37,819 nucleotides of DNA from an uncultured bacterium (GTDB taxonomy: Bacteria > Verrucomicrobiota > Kiritimatiellia > RFP12 > UBA1067): the NCBI GenBank assembly GCA_902775595.1, contig CACYNF010000014.1, positions 1 through 37,819 of the forward strand. Reading direction: 5' to 3'. Positions within the stretch are counted from its first letter, which is position 1. The number at the start of each line of letters is the position of its first letter. Below, piece by piece: positions 30,274 to 37,819 of this stretch. The notes under the pieces were generated by a model. The model saw only the letters and a program-made list of their open reading frames with translations. It made no database searches and had not been told where the DNA came from. The position numbers and the translations under genes were made by a program.

Positions 30274-31869
30274 CTACCCGCGATAGCCCTCTATTACCGT
30301 CTGCCGCGGACGCTTCGACTGGCGCGGGTAGTCGAGCGTGTAGTGGAGCCCCCTGCTTTCATGCCTCCGCTGCGCGCTCTTGACGATGAGCTCGGCGCAC
30401 ACGGCGAGGTTTCGGAGCTCAAGCGTATCGGGCGTCACGAGATAGCGGAAGTAGTAGTCGCGGATTTCCTTGCGGAGCGTCTTGATGCGGTGCGCGGCGC
30501 GCGCGAGGCGCTTGTTCGTGCGCACGATGCCGACGTAGTCCCACATGAGGCGGCGTATCTCGTCCCACATGTGGGAGACGAGAACGGCCTCGTCGGGCGG
30601 AACGGCGTTGCCGATGCGCCATGCGGGGATCTCGGGCAGCTTCCTGCGCGGCGCGAACTTCGTCGGGTTCGCAGCGAGCCGCGCCGCCGCGAGCCGGGCG
30701 CAGACGAGCGCCTCCATAAGCGAGTTGGACGCAAGGCGGTTCGCGCCGTGGAGACCGGTGCACGCGCACTCCCCGACGGCGGAAAGCCCTAGGACGGAAG
30801 TCTCGCCAGCAGTCGTCGCCTGGATGCCGCCGCAGGTGTAGTGCGCAGCAGGCACGATCGGGATCAGGTCCTTCGCCATGTCGATGCCGAACTCCATGCA
30901 CTTCTGGTAGATGTTCGGGAAGCGCGTCATCAGATAGGCCCTGCCCTTCTTCCTGATGTCGAGGTACATGCAGTCGTCGCCGGTGCGCTTCATCTCGCTG
31001 TCAATCGAGCGCGCGACGATGTCGCGCGGCGCGAGGCTCCCGCGCGGGTCGTACTTCTTCATGAACTCGCGGCCATGCTTGTTCACGAGAACGGCGCCTT
31101 CGCCGCGAACGGCCTCGGAGATGAGGAAGCGCTTCGCCTGCGGGTGGTAGAGGCACGTCGGGTGGAACTGGATGAATTCCATGTTCTCGATCTTCGCGCC
31201 CGCGCGCCACGCAAGCGCTATGCCGTCGCCAGTCGCCGTGTCGGGATTGCAGGTGTAGAGATAGACCTTGCCGCAGCCGCCTGTCGCAAGCACCGTGTCG
31301 GGCGAGCGAACCGCGTATATCTCGCCCGTCGTCTTGTCGAGGACGTATGCGCCGATGCAGCGGTTGGGACCCTTGAGCCCGATGCGCTTCGTCATCACGA
31401 GGTCGATCACTATCGTCTGCTCCCTGACGTCGACGGAGGAGCGGCGGATGCTGCGTATCATCGCCGCCTCGCACTTCTCGCCTGTGATGTCGCCTGCGTG
31501 GAAGATGCGCCGCGCGCTGTGCCCGCCCTCGCGGGTAAGCTCCCACGAGCCGTCTTTCTTCTTCGCGAACTTTACGCCGCATTTGACGAGGTCCTGGATT
31601 CCCTCGGGCGCGTGCTCGCAGATCTCGTGCACGACGGCGGAGTTGCCGAGCCAGGCGCCGGCGATCATCGTGTCGCGCGCGTGCTTGTCGAACGTGTCGG
31701 CAGGATCTGCGACGCAGCAGATGCCACCCTGCGCGAAATTCGTGTTGCAGTCCTGCAGCCGCCCCTTTGTCACGAGCACGACCTTGCCCTTACCCGCGAG
31801 ATGCAGGGCCGTCATGAGCCCTGCCATCCCGGACCCGACGACGAAGTAGTCGCAATCGACGATTTTCAT
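30274..31869 (-). CDS. nadB: L-aspartate oxidase
   Basis: Predicted 531-residue FAD enzyme converting L-aspartate to iminoaspartate, the first step of NAD synthesis; fumarate can serve as acceptor in anaerobes. The FAD-binding motif is DYFVVGSGMAGLMTALHLA (residues 7-25). NTNFAQGGICCV, the substrate-site segment MEFIQFHPTCLY, SEAVRGEGAVLVN, the catalytic-type RGSLAPRDIVAR and PAAHYTCGGIQATTAGETSVLGLSAVGECACTGLHGANRLASNSLMEALV match NadB rather than succinate dehydrogenase. Length agrees with E. coli NadB (540). It lies 25 nt after accA; nadA and nadC are not in the window. Confidence 0.94.
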   Translation of the reverse strand: MKIVDCDYFVVGSGMAGLMTALHLAGKGKVVLVTKGRLQDCNTNFAQGGICCVADPADTFDKHARDTMIAGAWLGNSAVVHEICEHAPEGIQDLVKCGVKFAKKKDGSWELTREGGHSARRIFHAGDITGEKCEAAMIRSIRRSSVDVREQTIVIDLVMTKRIGLKGPNRCIGAYVLDKTTGEIYAVRSPDTVLATGGCGKVYLYTCNPDTATGDGIALAWRAGAKIENMEFIQFHPTCLYHPQAKRFLISEAVRGEGAVLVNKHGREFMKKYDPRGSLAPRDIVARSIDSEMKRTGDDCMYLDIRKKGRAYLMTRFPNIYQKCMEFGIDMAKDLIPIVPAAHYTCGGIQATTAGETSVLGLSAVGECACTGLHGANRLASNSLMEALVCARLAAARLAANPTKFAPRRKLPEIPAWRIGNAVPPDEAVLVSHMWDEIRRLMWDYVGIVRTNKRLARAAHRIKTLRKEIRDYYFRYLVTPDTLELRNLAVCAELIVKSAQRRHESRGLHYTLDYPRQSKRPRQTVIEGYRG

Positions 31870-31872
31870 TAT

Positions 31873-31885
31873 GGAGCCAAGCTCC
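31873..31885 (-). promoter_or_regulatory. Small hairpin at the nadB start
   Basis: On the minus strand GGAGC-TTG-GCTCC forms a tight stem-loop ending 3 nt before the nadB ATG. It contains the only GGAG in the accA-nadB gap, so the ribosome binding site may be partly masked. Possible translational tuning; could also be chance. Confidence 0.3.
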
Positions 31886-31894
31886 TGCAGTGTG

Positions 31895-32698
31895 TCAGCT
31901 GTAGAAATTGCCGTAGGCGCGGATCTTCTCGTAGCGCTTCTCTACAAGAACATCCACCGGAATCTTCTTGAGCGCCTTGAGCGCGGCGAGAACCGCCTTC
32001 TTGACGGCGGACGCCGCGGCCTTGTGGTTCTTCTGCGCGCCGCCTGCCGGCTCCTTGACGACTTCGTCGATCGCGCCGAGCTTGAGGAGATCGGGCGCGG
32101 TGATCTTGAGCGCCTCGGCGGCCTCGGGGGCCTTCGTGCCGTCGCGCCAGAGAATCCCAGCGCACCCCTCGGGCGAGATGACGGAGTAGATCGCGTTCTC
32201 CATCATGAGGATACGGTCGCCGACGGCAATCGCGAGCGCGCCGCCAGAACCACCCTCGCCGGTGACAACTACGACGACTGGCGTCTTGAGCCGCGAGAAG
32301 AACTCGAGCGACTTTGCAATCGCCTCGGCCTGCCCGCGCTCCTCGGCTTCGCGGCCTGGATACGCGCCGGGAGTGTCGACGAAAGTGACGACGGGAAGGT
32401 GGAACTTCTCCGCGAGCTTCGCGAGGCGCATCGCCTTGCGGTAGCCGTCGGGGTTCGCCATGCCGAAGTTGGCCTCCATGTTCTCCTCGACTGTCGCGCC
32501 CTTGTTGTGGCCGAGCAAAAGCACCTTCTCGCCGCCGACCGTCGCGAAGCCGCCGACAAGCCCCCGGTCGTCGTTGACGAGCCGGTCACCGTGCAGCTCC
32601 TCGAAGTCGGAGCAGATCAGCTTGATGAAGTCCTTGAGATGCGGGCGCTTCGGGTCGCGCGCAAGCTTCACGCAGTCCATTGCCGTCTTCTTTGCCAT
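31895..32698 (-). CDS. accA: Acetyl-CoA carboxylase carboxyltransferase subunit alpha
   Basis: Predicted 267-residue alpha subunit that, with AccD, transfers carboxyl from biotin to acetyl-CoA to make malonyl-CoA. Recognisable segments: RPHLKDFIKLICSDFEELHGDRLVNDDRGLVGGFA, VLLLGHNKGATVEENMEANFGMANPDGYRKAMRLAKLAEKF, VTFVDTPGAYPGREAEERGQAEAIAKSL, VTGEGGSGGALAIAVGDRILMMENAIYSVISPEGCAGILWRD. It is about 50 residues shorter at the N-terminus than E. coli AccA. ATG 32698 has GAGGAG upstream. Second gene of the accD operon. Confidence 0.96.
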   Translation of the reverse strand: MAKKTAMDCVKLARDPKRPHLKDFIKLICSDFEELHGDRLVNDDRGLVGGFATVGGEKVLLLGHNKGATVEENMEANFGMANPDGYRKAMRLAKLAEKFHLPVVTFVDTPGAYPGREAEERGQAEAIAKSLEFFSRLKTPVVVVVTGEGGSGGALAIAVGDRILMMENAIYSVISPEGCAGILWRDGTKAPEAAEALKITAPDLLKLGAIDEVVKEPAGGAQKNHKAAASAVKKAVLAALKALKKIPVDVLVEKRYEKIRAYGNFYS

Positions 32699-32717
32699 AA
32701 ATCTCCTCTCGTAAATT

Positions 32718-32745
32718 ACTGACTCCTGACCCCTGACTACTGACC
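32718..32745. repeat. Tandem heptamer repeat between accD and accA
   Basis: Four adjacent 7-mers on the plus strand: ACTGACT, CCTGACC, CCTGACT, ACTGACC. They fill most of the 49-nt gap between the accD stop and the accA ribosome binding site. Seen directly. A repeat expansion between essential genes could set spacing or be slippage-prone. Confidence 0.65.
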
Positions 32746-32747
32746 CC

Positions 32748-33578
32748 TCAGAAACCCCAATAGTTGAGCATCTTCGCGAGGAAGCCCTTGAGTTCGCTGC
32801 GCTCGACTATCTTGTCGATGAAGCCGTGCTTCTCAAGGTACTCCGCCGACTGGAAGTCGTCGGGAAGCTTCTGATGGATAGTGTTCTCGATGACGCGCCG
32901 CCCGGCGAAGCCGATGAGCGCCCTGGGCTCGGTCACGTTGATGTCGCCGAGCATAGCATAGGACGCGCTCACGCCGCCAGTCGTCGGGTCGGTGAGGACT
33001 GAAATGTAGGGAAGCCCCGCTTCCTTGAGCTTGGCGATCGCGGCGGAGGTCTTCGCCATCTGCATGAGCGAGAGAATGCCCTCGTGCATGCGAGCGCCGC
33101 CGGAAGCCGAGAAGAGGACGAGCGGACGCCTCTCGGCAATCGCCTGTTCGCATGCGCGGGCGATGCGCTCGCCCGTTCCAGTGCCGAGCGAGCCGCCCAT
33201 GAACGCGAAGTCCATGACGCCAAGCATCACGGGGTGGCCGTCGATCTTCGCAGTCCCCATCACGACCGACTCGGTCTCGCCCGACTTCGCAATCGTCGCC
33301 TCGACCTTCGCCTTGTAGGGGCCGGTCGCGTCGTGGAACGCAAGGTGGTCGGAGTAGGATACTGCGCGGAACACCTCGGAGAAGGTCGCGGCGTCAGCGA
33401 CCTGCGCGATGCGCTCGCGCGCCGAAAGACGCCCGTGGTAGTTGCACTTCGGGCATATCGCGTTGTTCTTCTTCCAGACCGCCTTTTCGAAATGGCTGCC
33501 GCACTTCGGGCATATCGCCCAAAGCGCCTTCGCCGGCGGAATCTTAACCTTCTCTGTCTTTGCCTCGAACCAGCTCAT
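32748..33578 (-). CDS. accD: Acetyl-CoA carboxylase carboxyltransferase subunit beta
   Basis: Predicted 276-residue beta subunit of the carboxyltransferase. The N-terminal zinc ribbon is intact: ICPKCGSHFEKAVWKKNNAICPKCNYHG, four Cys in C-x2-C...C-x2-C. The crotonase-fold part follows, with VVMGTAKIDGHPVMLGVMDFAFMGGSLGTGTGERIARA, LVLFSASGGARMHEGILSLMQMAKTSAA, and LTDPTTGGVSASYAMLGDINVTEPRALIGFAGRRVIENTI. Start ATG 33578 (MSWFEAK) is chosen because GAGGTGATC precedes it; an ATG 15 nt upstream is in frame but lacks a site. First gene of accD-accA-nadB-metF-reactivation domain. Confidence 0.96.
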   Translation of the reverse strand: MSWFEAKTEKVKIPPAKALWAICPKCGSHFEKAVWKKNNAICPKCNYHGRLSARERIAQVADAATFSEVFRAVSYSDHLAFHDATGPYKAKVEATIAKSGETESVVMGTAKIDGHPVMLGVMDFAFMGGSLGTGTGERIARACEQAIAERRPLVLFSASGGARMHEGILSLMQMAKTSAAIAKLKEAGLPYISVLTDPTTGGVSASYAMLGDINVTEPRALIGFAGRRVIENTIHQKLPDDFQSAEYLEKHGFIDKIVERSELKGFLAKMLNYWGF

Positions 33579-33601
33579 GTGATCACCTCGCATCTGTTGC
33601 A

Positions 33602-33634
33602 GGGGCGAATGCCCCGTTGAGGGTTATTATACCA
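33602..33634 (-). promoter_or_regulatory. accD operon promoter and leader hairpin
   Basis: TGGTATAAT (33634-33626) is an extended -10. The leader contains GGGGC-ATTC-GCCCC (33615-33602), a stable small hairpin, and then the accD ribosome binding site. Confidence 0.6.
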
Positions 33635-33643
33635 TAAAACGCG

Positions 33644-34501
33644 TCATTGAAGCAGGATGTCGAGCATCCCGGCGACTAGTTTGCCGGCGACGAGCAGCGA
33701 CTTCTCAGATATCCTGTCGGGAGTGTCCTTCGCGGTGTGCCAGAAGTCGTTGAGCCCCGGAGCGCTGCCGTACTCGAAGTCTATGAGATCGACCGCCTTG
33801 AAGCCGGCCTCCAGGAACGGCACGTGGTCGTCCTTCACGAGGAAGTCGGTCCGCGACACCTTGTCCTCGATGCCGGCCCTTTTCGCCGCGAGGAGCGCGA
33901 TCTTGGCGAGCGCAGGGCTGGAGTTCCTCGGTATGGAAATGTGGAGATCCCTGTCGCCAAGCATATCGACGCATATCACGGCCCTCACGTCTACGCCCCT
34001 CTCCTTGAGCGATTTCGCCGCGTGCCTGGAGCCCCAGAGCCCGTCGTCTTCGACATACGCGTTCATGCACTCCTCGCCGTCGGTCCACACGAGCATGACG
34101 TTGCCAGACGCCGGGCGATGCGAGCGCAGCAGGCCCGCGAACGCGACGAGGAGACCGGAGGTCGACGCTCCGTCGTTCGCGCCGGGACAGTCGACGCCGG
34201 GCTTCGTGTCGTAGTGCGAGACGACGACGACCCACGGCTTGCCTGGATTCGCCTCGAACGAAGCGACGAGGTTGGTGAACCGTCGCTCGCCCTTCGGGGT
34301 CTTCGCGAAGAATACGTCGCGCCTCACATCCGCGCCGGCGGCGCTCGCAGCGTCAAGGAGGAAATTCGCCGCGAGGGCGGAGCGTGCGGTCCCGGGATCG
34401 CGCGGCGTATGCCGTTCAACGAGCTGCACCGCCGTCGTGCAGGCAAGGCCTGCGTCTGCCGGCGTAAACACGAGCGACGCCGCGAGCAGTGCGGACACCA
34501 T
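33644..34501 (-). CDS. Secreted M28-family zinc hydrolase, glutaminyl-cyclase-like
   Basis: Predicted 285-residue exported protein with the M28 peptidase fold. Signal peptide: SALLAASLVFTPADAGLA. Zinc-type ligands: His96 in VSHYDTK, Asp110 in GANDGASTSG, Glu143/Glu144 in WTDGEECMN, Asp179 in VDMLGD, and a His in FWHTAKDTPD. The segments GLWGSRHAAKSLKERG and DDHVPFLEAGFKAVDLIDF resemble glutaminyl-peptide cyclotransferases more than aminopeptidases, but both share the fold. Role: maturation of N-terminal Gln or peptide trimming outside the cytoplasm. Starts 2 nt after parB; last gene of the infC operon. Confidence 0.82.
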   Translation of the reverse strand: MVSALLAASLVFTPADAGLACTTAVQLVERHTPRDPGTARSALAANFLLDAASAAGADVRRDVFFAKTPKGERRFTNLVASFEANPGKPWVVVVSHYDTKPGVDCPGANDGASTSGLLVAFAGLLRSHRPASGNVMLVWTDGEECMNAYVEDDGLWGSRHAAKSLKERGVDVRAVICVDMLGDRDLHISIPRNSSPALAKIALLAAKRAGIEDKVSRTDFLVKDDHVPFLEAGFKAVDLIDFEYGSAPGLNDFWHTAKDTPDRISEKSLLVAGKLVAGMLDILLQ

Positions 34502-34503
34502 CG

Positions 34504-35502
34504 TCAGTCGATCTCCACGCCGATCATGCGGATGACGCGGTCAAGGTCGTCGTTGTCGAAGAAATCGATCTCCAGAACGCCCTTCGTGTGCCTGCCGTTA
34601 GCATGCGTGACGCCGCTCGTCACGCGCACGGCGCAGCCGAGGTGCCGCTTGAGCTTGTCGGAAAGGCTGCGGACATAGGAATCGGGAAGGTCCGGCACAC
34701 CGACCGAACGCGCGGGAACGGGCGCATGGAGGCGCGCGACCTTCTTCTCGAGCGCACGCACCGTGAGCTGGTCGTTCACGCAGTCGCGGGCGAGCAGCAC
34801 GCGGTCCTTCTCGGATTCGACCGAAAGGAGAACCTTCGCGTGGCCGACGGAAAGGAGCCGAGACTGGACGAGGCCCTTGACCTCGTCGGGGAGCTCGAGA
34901 AGCCTCACCGCGTTCGCCACGGTAGCGCGGCCCTTGCCGACCTTCTCGGCGACATCGGCCTGGGTGAGGTTGAAGCTGTCCTGGAGCGTTTTGTAGCTGA
35001 GCGCCTCCTCGATTGGATTCAGGTCCTCTCGCTGGAGGTTCTCCGTCGCCGTCATCGAGGCGGCCGTAAGATCATCGGCCTCGACGAGCGTGACGCGTAT
35101 CTTCTTCCAGCCGGCGATCTGCGCGGCGCGGAGACGGCGCTCGCCTGAAATGAGCTCGTAGCGGCCAGCGGAGTTCTTCCTAACCGTCGGCGGCTGCACG
35201 AGACCGCTGTTCTTGAGCGACTCGGCGAGCTCCTTCAGCTCGTCTTCCCTGAAGTCGCGGCGCGGCTGGTAGGGGCTGCGCTCTATGTCGAGTATGTTGA
35301 GCTCGAGCGGAGCACCCGGCTGGGGCTGCGCCGCGACCTTCGCCTCAGTGCGCACCGCACCGACGGCGGGCGGAGGCAGAGACGACGAAAGAAGGCCGTC
35401 GAGGCCCCGCCCGAGACCGTGTCTGCGGCGGCCTTCAACGGACGCGGGGGCCTTGCCGGCCCCCGTCGCCTTCTTCAGAAATGGATTACCCGGCTTGCTC
35501 AC
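34504..35502 (-). CDS. parB: Chromosome partitioning protein ParB
   Basis: Predicted 332-residue CTP-dependent clamp that loads at parS sites. N-terminal RRHGLGRGLDGLLSS is the ParA-interacting motif, though preceded here by about 25 extra residues; then IERSPYQPRRDF, SLKNSGLVQPPTVR, the CTPase/arginine patch ISGERRLRAAQIAGW, ENLQREDLNPIEEALSY and the HTH segment LTQADVAEKVGKGRATVANAVRLLELP. The start is GTG 35502, overlapping the previous stop by 4 nt (GTGA). No parA precedes it; the neighbour is a surface-repeat protein gene. No parS-like 16-mer was noticed in the window. Confidence 0.94.
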   Translation of the reverse strand: MSKPGNPFLKKATGAGKAPASVEGRRRHGLGRGLDGLLSSSLPPPAVGAVRTEAKVAAQPQPGAPLELNILDIERSPYQPRRDFREDELKELAESLKNSGLVQPPTVRKNSAGRYELISGERRLRAAQIAGWKKIRVTLVEADDLTAASMTATENLQREDLNPIEEALSYKTLQDSFNLTQADVAEKVGKGRATVANAVRLLELPDEVKGLVQSRLLSVGHAKVLLSVESEKDRVLLARDCVNDQLTVRALEKKVARLHAPVPARSVGVPDLPDSYVRSLSDKLKRHLGCAVRVTSGVTHANGRHTKGVLEIDFFDNDDLDRVIRMIGVEID

Positions 35503-36236
35503 TCTTCGCTGCCGCCAAAGTAACCGTTGACAATCGGAAGGATCTTGACCTTGTTGTCGAGGATGATGTTGATGACGCCGATCTGGAGGCCCCAGGGGCA
35601 CTCGTGAGCAACGTTGATGACGCCGATCTGGACGCCATGAAGCTCCTGGGCGCTGTTGATGGTGGCGACCTGGAGACCGGTCTCGACCTTGGCCATGTTG
35701 AGCGCGAGGGCGAAGCTTGCGCCGGTGCACTCCCCTTCGGTGAAGTTGCACACGCCGGAGGTCTGCCAGCCGACGAAGTCCTTCTGGTACGACGCGAGCA
35801 GGTTGACGTCCATGCCCTTCATGACGTTACGCATACCGAACGACGCGACGTCGATGCCGTAGACGTCGCCGAAACCGAGGTTCGCGCCGAGCGTGATGCC
35901 GAGGCCGCGGACATCGGCGTCGTTCCAGTTGCAGACGCCGGAGATGAGGACGCCGTCCTGGTTGTCGCGGGTGCGCGAGGCGATGCCCGAGATGCCGAGG
36001 CCCTGGAGCTTGACGGTCTCCATGTAGAAGAGGTCGAGGTCAAAGCCCTTGACGTCCCAGTCGAAGCCCCACGGAATCGAGACGGGCGCAAAGAGGCCGA
36101 TCTGGACCGGAGTCCAGCCGATCGCTCCTATTCCCTGGCCCTCGGTGGCCTTGTCGTCGGCCGCGTTCTCTGCGGCGAAGACGGTTATTGAGGCCGCTAT
36201 GGCGGCGGTCGCAAGTGCGAGCTTCATGTTCTTCAT
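35499..36236 (-). CDS. Surface/outer-membrane protein with GxQIGxxN repeats (LA_2272-like)
   Basis: Predicted 245-residue exported protein: signal peptide MKLALATAAIAASITVFAAE, then beta-rich repeats with Gly-x-Gln-x-Gly patterns (LQGLGISGIASRT, GVLISGVCNWNDADVRGLGITLGAN, LHGVQIGVINVAHECPWGLQIGVINIIL). Such repeats occur in LA_2272-type surface proteins and small outer-membrane barrels. No catalytic residues. ATG 36236 has AAAGGAG upstream. It lies 43 nt after pssA and is joined to parB by a 4-nt overlap, so parB translation may depend on it. Confidence 0.75.
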   Translation of the reverse strand: MKNMKLALATAAIAASITVFAAENAADDKATEGQGIGAIGWTPVQIGLFAPVSIPWGFDWDVKGFDLDLFYMETVKLQGLGISGIASRTRDNQDGVLISGVCNWNDADVRGLGITLGANLGFGDVYGIDVASFGMRNVMKGMDVNLLASYQKDFVGWQTSGVCNFTEGECTGASFALALNMAKVETGLQVATINSAQELHGVQIGVINVAHECPWGLQIGVINIILDNKVKILPIVNGYFGGSEE

Positions 36237-36279
36237 TTTTGACTTCTCCTTTGGAGGTGATGAAATACTGATGTAGATT

Positions 36280-37149
36280 TTACACTTTCGCGGTCTCCGC
36301 GTCAAGTGCGCGGGCACGGACGCGGAGAAATACAAGGCCGGTCAGCGGGACGGTGAGGACATACAGGACGCCCATCACGCCGACCGTCATCCAGAAGTTC
36401 GATATGAGGAGCGCGACGACGAGCAGCAGCGTCGCCATCACCGGCAGCTGATATCTCCGGCTGATGTGCATGGACTTCAGCGATATCGTCGGAAGCCGCG
36501 AAGCCATGAGCGCGCCGACGAAGAGCAGCATGAACATGCCGAAGAAGGGATTCTGCAGGACATCCTGCAGCGCCGGATACTTGCCCTTCGCGTCCAGCGC
36601 GAGAGCGAGGACCGCGGGCGTGAGCACCATCCAGCACCCGCCCGGCGCGGGGACGCCGGTGAAGAAATGCTTCCAGTACGGCGCCGTCTCCTGCTCCAGC
36701 ATGGTGTTGAACCTCGCGAGGCGGAAACAGTCGCAGAGCGCATAGAACAGCGAACAGCCGAGGATCACGCGCACGAGGCGCGGATCCGAGACAAGCACCG
36801 CGTCGGAGCCGAAGTGCCGGCCCGTGAGCCAGAAGAACATGAACATCGCGGGCGCGACGCCGAAGTTCACGAAGTCGGCGAGCGAGTCGAGCTCTGCGCC
36901 GAGCTTCGAGCTCGCCTTGAGGAGCCGCGCGATCCTGCCGTCCATGCCGTCGCAGACGCACGCGACGAGGAGCGCCACGAGGGCGTGGAGAAAGCGGCCC
37001 TCGCTCGAAAGCGAGATGGAGGTTATGCCGGCGCAGGCGGCCATCGACGTCACGAGATTCGGGACGATCGTGCGGAGCGGTATCATCTCCGCGCGCAGCC
37101 GCTGGGCGCGGTTGCGGCGCCTCCTGCCTCTAAGCCTGAACCTTCCCAT
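36280..37149 (-). CDS. pssA: CDP-diacylglycerol-serine O-phosphatidyltransferase
   Basis: Predicted 289-residue membrane enzyme making phosphatidylserine, precursor of phosphatidylethanolamine. The CDP-alcohol phosphatidyltransferase motif is complete: DGMDGRIARLLKASSKLGAELDSLADFVNFG (D-G-x2-A-R-x8-G-x3-D-x3-D). After a basic N-terminus there are about eight hydrophobic segments, ending in PLTGLVFLRVRAR. ATG 37149 follows infC by 10 nt with AAAGGG between; the longer upstream frame covers infC in antisense phase and is ignored. Confidence 0.92.
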   Translation of the reverse strand: MGRFRLRGRRRRNRAQRLRAEMIPLRTIVPNLVTSMAACAGITSISLSSEGRFLHALVALLVACVCDGMDGRIARLLKASSKLGAELDSLADFVNFGVAPAMFMFFWLTGRHFGSDAVLVSDPRLVRVILGCSLFYALCDCFRLARFNTMLEQETAPYWKHFFTGVPAPGGCWMVLTPAVLALALDAKGKYPALQDVLQNPFFGMFMLLFVGALMASRLPTISLKSMHISRRYQLPVMATLLLVVALLISNFWMTVGVMGVLYVLTVPLTGLVFLRVRARALDAETAKV

Positions 37150-37159
37150 CGCGGCCCTT

Positions 37160-37738
37160 TCAGCTGACGGATATGCGTATCTCGCCAGATTGCGCGGGAG
37201 ACGCCGGACGCTGCGGCTTGGGAGCGTTCTTGCGGGGCGGACCGATGAGCGCACCGAGGACGCGCCCAAGCGTCTTCGGGGCCTGCTCGACGAAACACTC
37301 GTCGCCAAGCTCCTCGAGGACGCGGTTAATGACGTCCTCGCCGAGCTCGCGGTGCGCGTTCTCGCGGCCGCGGTACTGGAGGGTGAGCTTCACCTTGCAG
37401 CCGTCCGTCAGGAAGCCGCGTATCTGGTTCAGCTTGTAGTTGAAGTCGTTCGTGTCGGTGCCGGGATGGAACTTGATCTCCTTCACCTTCTGCACCTTCT
37501 GGGCCTTCCTGGCCTGCTTCGCCTTGATGGACTCCTCGTACTTGAACTTTCCGTAGTCCATTATCTTGCAGACGGGCGGCTGCGCGTTGGGCGTGATCTC
37601 GACGAGGTCGAGACCCCGCTGGTCCGCGAGGCGCTGCGCGTCGCGCGTCGGCATTACGCCGATCATGTTTCCCTGAGCGTCAAGAACGCGAACCTGGGGC
37701 ACGCGGATCTTGAAGTTGACACGAGTGAACTGTGCGAT
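37160..37738 (-). CDS. infC: Translation initiation factor IF-3 with an ATC start codon
   Basis: Predicted 192-residue IF-3. N-domain: IRVPQVRVLDAQGNMIGVMPTRDAQRLADQRGLDLVEITPNAQPPVCKIMDYGKFKYEE; C-domain: VKEIKFHPGTDTNDFNYKLNQIRGFLTDGCKVKLTLQYRGRENAHRELGEDVINRVL. A GTG at 37702 exists but would drop the conserved start of the protein. Upstream codons (AQFTRVNFKIRV) are in frame back to ATC at 37738, just after a TGA and a GAGGTGAG ribosome binding site. IF-3 genes use AUU/AUC/AUA-type starts for autoregulation, so ATC is the best start. Promoter 32 nt upstream. Confidence 0.9.
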   Translation of the reverse strand: MAQFTRVNFKIRVPQVRVLDAQGNMIGVMPTRDAQRLADQRGLDLVEITPNAQPPVCKIMDYGKFKYEESIKAKQARKAQKVQKVKEIKFHPGTDTNDFNYKLNQIRGFLTDGCKVKLTLQYRGRENAHRELGEDVINRVLEELGDECFVEQAPKTLGRVLGALIGPPRKNAPKPQRPASPAQSGEIRISVS

Positions 37739-37770
37739 AACTCACCTCTTCTTTTGGTTTATGATGACAC

Positions 37771-37779
37771 ATTATACCA
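37771..37779 (-). promoter_or_regulatory. Extended -10 promoter of the infC operon
   Basis: TGGTATAAT on the minus strand, with a leader of about 30 nt and then GAGGTGAG before the infC ATC start. The operon runs infC, pssA, surface-repeat protein, parB, M28 hydrolase. Confidence 0.62.
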
Positions 37780-37819
37780 CAATCAGGCACGCGGGTGTGA
37801 CGAAAAATACGCATCTTTC

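Overview
The window looks like a chromosomal segment of an anaerobic, polysaccharide-degrading bacterium of the PVC superphylum, most likely Kiritimatiellota or a Lentisphaerota/Verrucomicrobiota relative. This is inferred from gene content, with no database search: rubrerythrin; secreted glycoside hydrolases; a sensor regulator joining a periplasmic-binding-like domain to an AraC-type HTH; a surface protein opening with the W-x-G-x-G...W...P-x-x-x-D pattern of autotransporter-like repeats; and GC-rich DNA with tightly overlapping genes. TGA is used as a stop throughout.

Layout. 1-2400: start of an unidentified gene running off the left edge, an AraR-like GntR regulator, a roughly 375-base gap, a Nif3-family gene and a symmetrical nonamer repeat. 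2.4-6.3 kb: a UvrD-type helicase divergent from umuD-umuC. 6.36-6.67 kb: a tRNA operon (Arg, initiator Met, Pro). 6.7-10.3 kb: a GH88-like hydrolase and the operon rubrerythrin-HIT-rsmB, whose rsmB carries an in-frame palindromic repeat. 10.3-17.3 kb: a six-gene operon (degenerate phosphodiesterase, coiled-coil/Gly-rich protein, methyltransferase, murI, dinG-type helicase, acyltransferase) joined by 4-nt gaps or ATGA overlaps. 17.4-28.8 kb: a mosaic carbohydrate region. A 5'-truncated alpha-galactosidase (GH36-like) meets a 3'-truncated GH43 out of frame at about 18.76 kb. The next 9.2 kb (GH43 N-terminus, clan GH-A hydrolase, surface protein split by an in-frame TGA, sensor regulator, flippase) looks less GC-rich by eye and ends near a 5'-truncated MATE gene at about 27.93 kb. 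28.95-33.6 kb: accD-accA-nadB-metF-stand-alone cobalamin-reactivation domain. 33.6-37.8 kb: infC-pssA-surface-repeat protein-parB-M28 hydrolase.

Regulation. Most transcription units start at a near-identical extended -10 (TGGTATAAT). In three cases the start codon lies exactly 7 nt beyond the -10, so those mRNAs are predicted to be leaderless, and a fourth is nearly so. The regulator genes suggest that the GH segment is induced by a sugar sensed by the AraC-type protein; a dyad and direct repeats lie just upstream of the surface-protein promoter. The most unusual observations are the two truncated-gene junctions bounding the 9.2 kb segment, the repeat inside rsmB, the leaderless promoter arrangement, the six-nonamer palindrome, and a phosphodiesterase-fold protein lacking several metal ligands.
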